Shown here piece by piece: positions 33,690 through 41,246 of a DNA stretch of 64,000 bases. How positions within the stretch are numbered: position 1 is the first letter of the stretch; the number at the start of each line of letters is the position of its first letter. Location of the stretch: contig NZ_CP016364.1 in NCBI RefSeq assembly GCF_001888185.1, positions 1,984,001 through 2,048,000 of the forward strand. The letters are read 5' to 3'. This stretch comes from Phaeobacter porticola (lineage in GTDB: Bacteria; Pseudomonadota; Alphaproteobacteria; Rhodobacterales; Rhodobacteraceae). The notes beneath the pieces were generated by a model. It saw only the letters and a program-made list of their open reading frames with translations, was not told where the DNA came from and made no database searches. The translations under genes and the position numbers were made by a program.

Positions 33690-34304
33690 ATGCGTATTCT
33701 ATTGGCAGACGATCATGACATGGTACGCGAAACGATCTCGGCCTATCTGAAATCAGAAGGCGGGGCAGCCGTCACATCTACGATTGATTTGCCCGGCGCC
33801 TTGAGCGAGATCGAAGAGAACGGCCCATATGATCTGGTCCTTCTTGACTACAACATGCCCGGAATGCAGGGGCTGGACGGGCTTGGCTCCGCGCTGAAGG
33901 CCAATGGTGGCAAGGGCGTTGCGATCATCTCAGGAAGCGCGCCCAACCGTACGGCCCAGGACGCGCTGGATGCCGGGGCCATTGGTTTCATCCCGAAAAC
34001 CATGGGCGCCCAGTCGCTGTTGAATGCCGTGCGGTTCATGAGCGCGGGTGAAATCTATGTCCCGGTTGAGCTGATGCGCAAGGAGGCAGAGACACCTGCC
34101 CACCCGCTTGCCGACAAGCTGAGCCCCCGCGAAATAGAGGTTTTGGAGGGTCTGTGTCGTGGCCAGTCGAACAAGGAGATTGCGCGCGAGCTGGGATTGC
34201 AAGAGGTGACCATTAAGCTGCATGTGCGAACACTTTGTCGCAAACTGGAGGCCAAGAACCGTACGCAGGCCGCGCTGACGGCGAAAGAGGCAGGCCTGTT
34301 TTAG
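33690..34304 (+). CDS. LuxR/NarL-type response regulator
   Basis: 204 residues. Receiver: LLADDHDMVRETI (acidic pair), VLLDYNMPGMQG (phospho-acceptor Asp near residue 53), AIISGSA and FIPKTMG (conserved Lys). Output: LuxR-type HTH LSPREIEVLEGLCRGQSNKEIARELGLQEVTIKLHVRTLCRKLEAKNRTQA. The likely partner is the divergent hybrid kinase; regulation by the kinase is inference from location. It is followed by a terminator. Confidence 0.93.
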   Translation: MRILLADDHDMVRETISAYLKSEGGAAVTSTIDLPGALSEIEENGPYDLVLLDYNMPGMQGLDGLGSALKANGGKGVAIISGSAPNRTAQDALDAGAIGFIPKTMGAQSLLNAVRFMSAGEIYVPVELMRKEAETPAHPLADKLSPREIEVLEGLCRGQSNKEIARELGLQEVTIKLHVRTLCRKLEAKNRTQAALTAKEAGLF

Positions 34305-34339
34305 CAGCTGCGTGGAATTCTCCGACCACTCAAAAAAAT

Positions 34340-34376
34340 CGCGCGCCCAAGCATTGTTGAGCGCGCGTTTTGTTTG
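34340..34376 (+). terminator. Terminator after the response regulator
   Basis: CGCGCGCCCAA pairs with TTGAGCGCGCG (one mismatch) across a GCATTG loop, ending at 34367, followed by TTTTGTTT. Confidence 0.8.
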
Positions 34377-34560
34377 CCGGGTGCTGGTCTGGATGACAGC
34401 TCCGGTTTTGGGCGGCGTGGTACACTGCATTCCCTGTGCGCAGGGGTCTTAAGTGCCGCCCTGCGGGTTGGCACCCGGCCTGCCTCATGGTGTCCCGTGT
34501 CGACGTGACCAACTCCCGTCAAGTATCAGTCGCTCCATCAGACCGCGCTGGCGCACCCAA

Positions 34561-34731
34561 TCATGGCATCACGGCCCAACGGATGACGTAGGCGACGCAG
34601 GCCAAGACCCCGACGCTGGCAATCCAAATCGCCGCAAACCACAGCAGCCTAGCGGCTGAGTTTTCCGCGCCCGGTGCAGGCAGCAGCGGTATCTGGCTGT
34701 CTGGGGGTGTCTTCTCGGGCTTTCCCTGCAT
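34561..34731 (-). CDS. CydX-like small cytochrome bd subunit (DUF2474)
   Basis: 56 residues: a proline-rich cytosolic N-terminus (MQGKPEKTPPDSQIPLLPAP) and one transmembrane helix (LLWFAAIWIASVGVLACVAYVI) ending RWAVMP. This is the DUF2474 pattern of short subunits found after cydAB of the cyanide-insensitive type. Its ATG overlaps the cydB stop by one base (TGATG), so translation is coupled. The function is to stabilise the oxidase complex, by analogy with CydX. Confidence 0.88.
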   Translation of the reverse strand: MQGKPEKTPPDSQIPLLPAPGAENSAARLLWFAAIWIASVGVLACVAYVIRWAVMP

Positions 34732-35735
34732 CAGTGGTAGCCCTCCTCCGGGTTAATCTTGCCGCGAAACACCCAATAGGCATAAGCGGTATAGCCCAGG
34801 ATAAGCGGCACCAGCACCGCTGCGCCGACCAGTGTGAACATCAGGCTTTCATCCGGCGCGGCAGCCTCGGCGATGGTCAGACCCGGTGGTACGATAAACG
34901 GGTAGAAACTGATACCAATCCCGATGAAGCTGAGGACAAACAGCCCAAGTGCTGCGAGGAATGGCTGCGCGTCTCGTGTTCCTTTCAGCCCCTGAAACAG
35001 CGCGTAGCTACACAGCGCAACCAGTCCTGGCACCAATAGGCTGAACAGGCTGCCGGGCAGGTTAAACCAGCGGCGGAAATACTCCGGGTCCTGAAACGGT
35101 GTCAGCAGGCTGACCAGCCCAATAGCGGCCAGCGTTCCTGCCCCAAGCCAGCGGGCGTAGCCGCGCATCTGGCATTGCAGCTCGCCTTCGGTCTTCATAT
35201 TGAGCCAGGTCGCGCCCAGCAGCGCATAGCCGGTCAACACCGCCAGCCCGGTGAGAACCGAGAACAGCGTCAGCCAGTCCCACCAGCCACCTGCGTAGGC
35301 GCGGCCTTCAATCTCGACCCCCTGCACCAGCGCGCCCAGCGCGATGCCCTGCATGGTGGCGGCCACCACGGAACCGCCGAAGAACGCGCTGTCCCAGACG
35401 CCACGCCAGCGGGTGGTGCGCCAGCGGTATTCAAAGGCCACACCGCGAAACACCAGCGCCAGCAACATCAATGTGATGGGCATATAGAGCGCGGGCATAA
35501 TCACCGCATAGGCCAACGGAAAGACCGCGAACAGCCCACCGCCGCCAAGGACCAGCCAAGTCTCATTGCCATCCCAGACCGGCGCAATTGAGTTCATCAT
35601 GGTGGCACGGTCGCGCTCTGAGGTGGCGAAGGGGAACAGGATGCCGACGCCAAGGTCGAACCCGTCGAGGACAACATAGGTCAGCACCGCAAAGGCGATG
35701 ATCCCGGCCCAGATGAAGGATAGATCAAACAACAT
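34731..35735 (-). CDS. cydB: Cytochrome bd ubiquinol oxidase subunit II
   Basis: 334-residue polytopic protein. Start LSFIWAGIIAFAVLTYVVLDGFDLGVGILFP and motif MMNSIAPVWDGNETWLVLGGGGLFAVFP are hallmark CydB sequences. The length is shorter than E. coli CydB but normal for the CioB type. Gap to cydA is 14 nt. It forms the quinol oxidase with CydA and the small DUF2474 subunit. Confidence 0.95.
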   Translation of the reverse strand: MLFDLSFIWAGIIAFAVLTYVVLDGFDLGVGILFPFATSERDRATMMNSIAPVWDGNETWLVLGGGGLFAVFPLAYAVIMPALYMPITLMLLALVFRGVAFEYRWRTTRWRGVWDSAFFGGSVVAATMQGIALGALVQGVEIEGRAYAGGWWDWLTLFSVLTGLAVLTGYALLGATWLNMKTEGELQCQMRGYARWLGAGTLAAIGLVSLLTPFQDPEYFRRWFNLPGSLFSLLVPGLVALCSYALFQGLKGTRDAQPFLAALGLFVLSFIGIGISFYPFIVPPGLTIAEAAAPDESLMFTLVGAAVLVPLILGYTAYAYWVFRGKINPEEGYH

Positions 35736-35749
35736 AGTAAGGACCTCTG

Positions 35750-37174
35750 TCAGTTGCCTTGCGGGGTGGGATCATCGGTGATGTCTCGGTCGACCTGCTG
35801 CGCCGGGGTGATCCCCGCCGCCCGCACTGGCCCGTCACGCAGGCCAAGATTGCGGGTCGCCGGTGCCTTGTTCATCATGCGCAGGATGTAGAAGGTTCCA
35901 GCCCCGAAGATGAAGAAGTAGACAATCACAAACGCGGTGAGGGAGGCGGCAACCGCAGGTGCCGACACGGGCGCCAGACTGTCAGAGGTGCGCAGCAGAC
36001 CATAGACCGTGAACGGCTGGCGCCCGACCTCTGTGGTGATCCAACCGGCCAGAACCGCAACGAACCCCATCGGCCCCATCACAATCGAGGCGCGGTGCAG
36101 CCAGCGACTGTCATGTAGCCGCCCGCGCAGACGCCACCAGAGCGACCAGAGCCCAAGACCCGCCATCGCAAAGCCAAGACCAACCATCACCCGAAAGCTC
36201 CAGAATACGATGGCCACAGGCGGCTCATCCGCGTCTGGGATGGTGTCCAGCCCGGCCAGCGGGGCATTCAGATCATGCTTCAGGATCAGGCTGGACAGTT
36301 TGGGGATCTGAATGGCGTAGTCGATGGACTTCGTCTCGGCATTGGGCAGGCCAAACAGGATCAGCGGGGCGCCCTCGGGATGGCTGTCATAGTGACCTTC
36401 CATCGCCATCACCTTGGCCGGTTGATGTTCCAGCGTGTTCAGCCCGTGCATATCGCCTGCGAAAATCTGCATGGGGGCAACCAGCACCAGCATCCACATC
36501 GCCATGGAGAATATCCGCCGCGCAGCTGCATCGGTTTTGTCGCGCAGCAAGTGCAATGCGCCGACACCCCCCACCACCAGCGCAGTGGTGAGGAAGGCCG
36601 CGAGCACCATATGCACCAGGCGATAAGGGAAAGAGGGATTAAAGACGATCTGCCACCAGTCCTCCGGGACAAACTGACCGACCTCGTTGATGCTGTAGCC
36701 AGCAGGCGTCTGCATCCAGCTGTTCACGCTCAGGATCCATGTGGCCGACATCAGCGTGCCAAAGGCGACCATGGCGGTGGCGAACATATGCAGCCTGTCC
36801 CCGACACGAGCGCGGCCAAACAGCATGATACCGAGAAACCCGGCCTCAAGGAAAAACGCAGACAGCACCTCATAGGCCATCAACGGACCCAGCACCGGGC
36901 CGGTCTTATCCGAGAACACCGACCAATTGGTGCCAAACTGGTAGGACATCACGATGCCGGAGACGACCCCCATGCCAAAAGCGACCGCGAAGATCTTTTT
37001 CCAGTACTCAAACAAGGTGTAGTAAGTTTCATCCCCGGTGCGCAGCCATTGTGCATTCAGCACCGCCAGATAGCTGGCCAAGCCGATGGAAAATGCCGGG
37101 AAGATGATGTGAAACGAGACGGTGAACGCAAATTGCATTCGTGCCAATGTCTCGGCTGTCTGCCCATCGAACAT
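35750..37174 (-). CDS. cydA: Cytochrome bd ubiquinol oxidase subunit I (CIO-like, short Q-loop)
   Basis: 474 residues starting MFDGQTAETLARMQFAFTVSFHIIFPAFSIG, with His ligands for haem b595 (His in the first helix) and b558. The Q-loop after GDMHGLNTLEHQPAKVMAMEGHYD is short and lacks the extended C-terminal insert, so it matches cyanide-insensitive (CIO) oxidases. WITTEVGRQPFTVYGLLRTSDS is canonical. Longer frames start at 37468, but the ATG at 37174 gives the family N-terminus. A high-affinity terminal oxidase for low oxygen or respiratory stress. Confidence 0.95.
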   Translation of the reverse strand: MFDGQTAETLARMQFAFTVSFHIIFPAFSIGLASYLAVLNAQWLRTGDETYYTLFEYWKKIFAVAFGMGVVSGIVMSYQFGTNWSVFSDKTGPVLGPLMAYEVLSAFFLEAGFLGIMLFGRARVGDRLHMFATAMVAFGTLMSATWILSVNSWMQTPAGYSINEVGQFVPEDWWQIVFNPSFPYRLVHMVLAAFLTTALVVGGVGALHLLRDKTDAAARRIFSMAMWMLVLVAPMQIFAGDMHGLNTLEHQPAKVMAMEGHYDSHPEGAPLILFGLPNAETKSIDYAIQIPKLSSLILKHDLNAPLAGLDTIPDADEPPVAIVFWSFRVMVGLGFAMAGLGLWSLWWRLRGRLHDSRWLHRASIVMGPMGFVAVLAGWITTEVGRQPFTVYGLLRTSDSLAPVSAPAVAASLTAFVIVYFFIFGAGTFYILRMMNKAPATRNLGLRDGPVRAAGITPAQQVDRDITDDPTPQGN

Positions 37175-37771
37175 GTCTGGTCTCTTTCTTTGAATCCCGT
37201 GCCGTCCTTGTCGGGTGAACCTGCATCCAGCAGTGACGCGGCACCTTGTGTGAGACAAAGCTAATACTGGGCGACAGAATTGCAGGTGGCAGAAAGCCGC
37301 AGCGCGGCGACAGGTCTCAGGTTTCCTGACCAGCATTGCAAACTGAAGGCACCAGAAAAAGCCACTGCATCCCTCGTTCCGGGGCCTTGGCCCTTGTTCG
37401 ACGACGTCGATCAGCGGTGAAGGTGGCAGAATGGCGCAGGTGAAAACAAAGACCCGGTTTGACCCCAACCGTTAGCTTCGGCGGTGCATATGGACGAACG
37501 CCTGCTTTCCACCACTAGGTATCAGTGAACACTACCGTCATTACTGCGGCTCTGGTGATCGGAACATTGACCCGCAGCGGCTGCGACTGGCAGCCATCAA
37601 TAGCGCAAACATCAGCCGGCGTTGATCAATAGCGGGCGGTGCGCGCCCATGACCGCGATCTGTCTGTGCCAACTGTCCACCCCGGGTTTGGCGACGGATG
37701 CGGTCTGCTAAAAACAACCCAAGGCCGCTGCGCTTTGCGGCCCTGGTTTTCAATGTCGATACAACGGGATA
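37175..37771. other. Intergenic region between cydA and the ManC-like gene
   Basis: 597 nt without a credible gene. It holds the cydA promoter, a TTGTGTGAGACAA dyad at about 37246-37258, and a terminator for the ManC-like gene. Open frames in it are short and show no family text. Confidence 0.5.
37711..37742 (-). terminator. Probable terminator of the ManC-like gene
   Basis: GGCCGC/GCGGCC stem with an 8-nt loop (37723-37742). On the minus strand it is followed by TTGGGTTGTTTTT, 30 nt after the stop. Confidence 0.6.
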
Positions 37772-39133
37772 TCACGCAACCCCCTGCAGGTTGACACGCG
37801 CCCTCTTGATCGCAGTATTCCGGGTCGGGGCGACCTCGATCAGTCGCAGCGGACGGATGCCGATATTGTCGATCTGCTGAATTTCGCCGCCGCTGGTGAG
37901 GCTTTGATCGCGCCAGACCATCCGCACCCGCTCATCCGATGAAATCATTGCAGAGCCTTCGACCACCCGCCAATGGGTGCCAAGGGTCGCAACCGATAGC
38001 GGCAGGCTCTGCCCCGGCAGCACGGTCAGATGTTTGACGATGCTACGGGTTCCCATATCGAGGACCTCACTGCGGCCCCAGCTCTCGGTCGTGGTCTGAC
38101 CTGCGCTGGTCGTGCGCGCCTCGCTAAGCTGATCGGCATACCAGGTCGCCAAAGTGTCGGCGTCATTGCCTTCTACACTAACCTGCGCCGTCTCCGCCAT
38201 GTGTTCGGCCATAGCCTTGCGGCTGTGTGGCAGGGTTTTGCACCAGGCCGCCTCGCCAGAGACGCTACGGGTCAGCCAAGCATCCCATTCCGCATCGCTT
38301 GCCGCCTCGGTCTCGACCTGCCATGCATCCGCTTCATTCCAACCTGCATCCAGTTCCACCACCGACAGCTGTGCATACTGGCGCAGGATCGCGGTTTCAA
38401 AAGAGCTGCCACGGGCGCGGCGATAGCTTTCGGCGTCCAGTGCAAGGATGCCGTCGATCTGAAGCCCCCGTGCAACAGCGGTTTTACTAGGCATCAGGAT
38501 CCGGGCGGCGTGTTTTTTGTAAGCGGTCAGCAAGGTGTCGATGCGCGCCAGATAGATGCCGGTGCTCCAGAGTTTGGCGGCAGGCTGCTCGCGCCAGCCA
38601 TCAAAGGCCGGGTTGCGCTGATCCAGAAAGTTGCTCACCGGGGTGACGCCATCGGCATTAACGCTGCGGGCACATTCAATGTAGCCATGGCTACGGCAAG
38701 CCCGGTCTGTCTGCACGCCCAGCATCACGATATCGCCCTGCTGTGCCGCATGGACCCCCTGCGCCAAAGCATCCTGGAGCTGGTCAGCGTCATCAAAATC
38801 CTGATCTGCGGGCAGGATCAACACGAGGCTGTCTGCCGAGGCCCGCAGGCTGTGAAGGGCTGCGATAGTGGCGGCAGCGGTTTTGGTTGCGCCCGGCTCC
38901 AGCAGCAACAGACCTGCAAGGCCCATCGCTTCCATCTGGGTGCCCGCGACTTCGGCAAAAGCGCCACAGGTCACGACGGTCGGCGCCTGGAATTCCGGCG
39001 CGGCGATGGCCGACAACAGCATCTGGAAGCGGCTCTGGACACCGACAGCATCTTCAAAGTGCATCGGCACCATCTCCGCGCTGCTTGCGGTATCGGTGTC
39101 GGTGGCTCCGGCGAGAACGATGGGATAAATCAT
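37772..39133 (-). CDS. ManC-like (GMP/PMI) protein with degenerate active sites
   Basis: 453 residues with the two-domain layout of mannose-1-phosphate guanylyltransferase/mannose-6-phosphate isomerase. The nucleotidyltransferase half keeps LVLILPADQDFDD, GYIECAR, WSTGIYLARIDTLLTAYKKH and WNEADAW. The diagnostic nucleotide loop (LAGGSGTRLWPLSR in the family) is here LAGATDTDTASSAEMVPMHF, without Gly-Gly or Arg. The cupin half keeps WGRSEVLD, VKHLTVLPGQSL, WRVVEGSA and PLRLIEV but has LSVATLGTHW where metal-binding His residues are expected. A degenerate or repurposed homologue is the simplest reading. The ATG at 39133 is 22 codons inside the longest frame. Confidence 0.75.
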   Translation of the reverse strand: MIYPIVLAGATDTDTASSAEMVPMHFEDAVGVQSRFQMLLSAIAAPEFQAPTVVTCGAFAEVAGTQMEAMGLAGLLLLEPGATKTAAATIAALHSLRASADSLVLILPADQDFDDADQLQDALAQGVHAAQQGDIVMLGVQTDRACRSHGYIECARSVNADGVTPVSNFLDQRNPAFDGWREQPAAKLWSTGIYLARIDTLLTAYKKHAARILMPSKTAVARGLQIDGILALDAESYRRARGSSFETAILRQYAQLSVVELDAGWNEADAWQVETEAASDAEWDAWLTRSVSGEAAWCKTLPHSRKAMAEHMAETAQVSVEGNDADTLATWYADQLSEARTTSAGQTTTESWGRSEVLDMGTRSIVKHLTVLPGQSLPLSVATLGTHWRVVEGSAMISSDERVRMVWRDQSLTSGGEIQQIDNIGIRPLRLIEVAPTRNTAIKRARVNLQGVA

Positions 39134-39352
39134 GCTGCAGTCCTTTCGGCGTATCGGGTTGCGTCGTGTTGATCTCACATTAGGGAATTCAGCGATCACA
39201 ATCTTCTATCCAGTGGGTGTTTCCGCCCGCAAAAAAGGATAGCGGTCCTGCATCTTTAGCGAGAGAAACGCCTTCAATTCACCATAGAAGTGTTTCAAAT
39301 TTCCTTAAAATTACGGCGTGACAGTCACAGGTCCCGCAGATATGTTCCCGGT

Positions 39353-39682
39353 ATGTCCACACCCGTCTCTTCGATCCGCAATCTTGGCCCCGCCTTTGAG
39401 ACGGCCTGCACCCGTGCCGGCATCCCCTCGGCAGAGGCCTTGCGTGCGCTGGGAGCCGATGCCGCCTATGCGCGCCTGATGGAGGCAGGAACCAAGCCAC
39501 ATTTCATCGGATATTACGTTCTGGTGATGGCGCTTCAGGGACGGCCATGGAACGATTGCAAGGGTGAAGAGAAGGCCGCGCTGCGCAGATCCTTTGATGC
39601 GCTAAAGGCACAGTGTTTCGATACAGACCGGTCCGCATTTGAACGCCAGTTGAACGAAATCGGAGTGATCCCGCGGCGCTAG
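39353..39682 (+). CDS. TfoX C-terminal-domain protein
   Basis: 109 residues with SIRNLGPAFETACTRAGIPSAEALRALGADAAYARLMEAG, the C-terminal (helix-hairpin-helix-like) domain of TfoX/Sxy competence regulators, without the N-terminal domain. YYVLVMALQGRPWNDCKGEEKAALRRSF follows. The start ATG at 39353 is followed by MSTPVSSIRNLG. Divergent from the ManC-like gene. Probably cytosolic; role in competence unproved. Confidence 0.85.
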   Translation: MSTPVSSIRNLGPAFETACTRAGIPSAEALRALGADAAYARLMEAGTKPHFIGYYVLVMALQGRPWNDCKGEEKAALRRSFDALKAQCFDTDRSAFERQLNEIGVIPRR

Positions 39683-39772
39683 CTGCCCCAGGTATCCAAC
39701 CTCGCGATGGAACCATACCTACGTCAATGCGTTGATAAGGTAAGTTCAACAGCATTTACTGGGAGATCTCTT

Positions 39773-39943
39773 ATGGACCTTATCCGCATCATCGTCGCCG
39801 TTCTTCTGCCGCCCTTGGGTGTTTTTCTTCAAGTTGGTTTGGGCAAACATTTCTGGCTGAACATCCTGCTGACTATCCTGGGTTACATCCCCGGCATCGT
39901 TCACGCCGTCTGGGTCATCGCACGGGAGCCGCAGCATGCCTGA
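39773..39943 (+). CDS. Pmp3/YqaE family small membrane protein
   Basis: 56 residues, two transmembrane helices. MDLIRIIVAVLLPPLGVFLQVGLGKHFWLNILLTILGYIPGIVHAVWVI is the classic Pmp3/UPF0057 sequence, including LPPLGVFL and GYIPGIVHAVWVI. Linked to membrane potential and stress in fungi and plants; bacterial role unclear. It overlaps the DUF4112 gene by 8 nt. Confidence 0.94.
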   Translation: MDLIRIIVAVLLPPLGVFLQVGLGKHFWLNILLTILGYIPGIVHAVWVIAREPQHA

Positions 39944-40457
39944 GGGATTGACCCGTCACGAAAGCAGGCTGCAGTCCCTTGAGCAGCTGGCGCATGGTAT
40001 GGACAAGGCGTTCCGTTTGCCCGTTCTGGGCACGCGGGTCGGCTGGGACAGTATTCTGGGCCTGGTGCCGGGTGTCGGCGATGCGCTGGCCCTTGCCCCA
40101 GCAGGTTACATAATACTGTCAGGCTACCGCATGGGGGCTTCTGCCGGGACGTTGGCGCGGATGGTCGGCAATGTCGGAGTGGATACGCTGATCGGCACCG
40201 TGCCGCTGATTGGTGATCTCTTTGATATCGGTTGGAAAGCCAATGTCCGCAATGTCGCCGTCCTGAGGCGTCACCTCGAAAAAAAGGCCATGGCGGGCGA
40301 GCCTTTGGCGAAACGGCTGGCCCGCAGAGGTTTTGATCACGTTAAGGCACCGCTGCCACAAACATTGAGAGCGGCAGACAAGGTGCCGCACCGGTTGTCG
40401 GCCAGACGGCGAAGACCCGTGCGGGTCGGCAACAGCCCGCATCTGCAAGTGCAGTGA
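39936..40457 (+). CDS. DUF4112 domain protein
   Basis: 173 residues. FRLPVLGTRVGWDSILGLVPGVGDALALAPAGYIILSGYRMG and LIGTVPLIGDLFDIGWKANVRNVAVLRRHLE match DUF4112, whose glycine/proline-rich hydrophobic segments suggest membrane association. The C-terminus is basic (SARRRRPVRVG). Translational overlap with the Pmp3 gene suggests a joint membrane-stress role; function unknown. Confidence 0.85.
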   Translation: MPEGLTRHESRLQSLEQLAHGMDKAFRLPVLGTRVGWDSILGLVPGVGDALALAPAGYIILSGYRMGASAGTLARMVGNVGVDTLIGTVPLIGDLFDIGWKANVRNVAVLRRHLEKKAMAGEPLAKRLARRGFDHVKAPLPQTLRAADKVPHRLSARRRRPVRVGNSPHLQVQ

Positions 40458-40516
40458 TCCACACATGACGCGTGTTTTGCGCCGTGTACAAGCAATACGT
40501 GCTACAACAGACCATG

Positions 40517-40550
40517 AAAAAGGCCGCCCCGGTTGATCCGGCGCGGCCTT
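40517..40550 (-). terminator. Terminator of ndk
   Basis: AAGGCCGCGCCGG pairs with CCGGGGCGGCCTT (one mismatch) around ATCAA on the minus strand, followed by T3C after the stem; 32 nt past the ndk stop. Confidence 0.8.
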
Positions 40551-40581
40551 CTTGATTCAGATCGAGTAACGATGCTGCGGT

Positions 40582-41004
40582 TTAGCCGACCAGTTCGAGA
40601 CCCGAGAAGAAATATGCGATTTCAACTGCTGCGGTTTCCGGCGCGTCGGAACCATGGACAGAGTTTTCGCCAACGGATTCGGCGAACTCAGCACGGATGG
40701 TGCCCGCAGCTGCGTCGGCCGGGTTGGTGGCGCCCATGACTTCGCGGTTTTTCGCGATGGCGTTTTCGCCTTCCAGAACCTGAGCAACGATCGGCGCGGA
40801 TGCCATGAATTCGCAGAGTTCGTCGTAGAACGGACGCTCGGCGTGTACGGCGTAGAACTCACCCGCTTGTGCTTTGGTCAGGTGGATGCGCTTTTGTGCG
40901 ACGACGCGCAGACCTGCGTCTTCGAACTTGGCATTGATCTTGCCGGTCAGGTTGCGACGGGTTGCATCGGGTTTGATGATCGAAAAGGTACGTTCCAGAG
41001 CCAT
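40582..41004 (-). CDS. ndk: Nucleoside diphosphate kinase
   Basis: 140 residues. [18 protein letters not shown] start, [48 protein letters not shown] and the catalytic NSVHGSD (His near residue 117). It transfers the gamma-phosphate between nucleoside triphosphates and diphosphates. The ATG at 41004 is the family start; a 36-residue extension to 41112 is not conserved. Single-gene unit with its own terminator. Confidence 0.97.
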   Translation of the reverse strand: MALERTFSIIKPDATRRNLTGKINAKFEDAGLRVVAQKRIHLTKAQAGEFYAVHAERPFYDELCEFMASAPIVAQVLEGENAIAKNREVMGATNPADAAAGTIRAEFAESVGENSVHGSDAPETAAVEIAYFFSGLELVG

Positions 41005-41246
41005 TAGGCATACTCCTGCATATTGGGCCGCGGAAAGGACCTCCCGGGGCCGGAAACTTCGCGCGCCGCCTAACATGGCTCGCGCGCCTTGGGAAGGGGG
41101 TTGTTCACTCACCTGTCGTATCTGGGCCGCGCTCGCGAACCCAGATCACGTTTAATGTGTCCAATCCCGGCCAAGATGTCGCTCTTCGCGCGTTCTGGCT
41201 GCCGTGGCCGATTGACAGCACCCGGTGGCTGGGCCACACCGCTGGC

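Noticed and set aside
37246-37258. TTGTGTGAGACAA as an Fnr/Dnr box for cydA
   Set aside because: The spacing between TTG and CAA is 7 rather than 8 nt, so it does not fit the known box; noted only as a dyad.
36275-37264. 329-codon plus-strand frame over cydA
   Set aside because: Shadow of cydA.
38030-39172. 380-codon plus-strand frame over the ManC-like gene
   Set aside because: Considered because the minus-strand gene lacks its signatures, but the minus strand still shows internal ManC motifs and this frame shows none.
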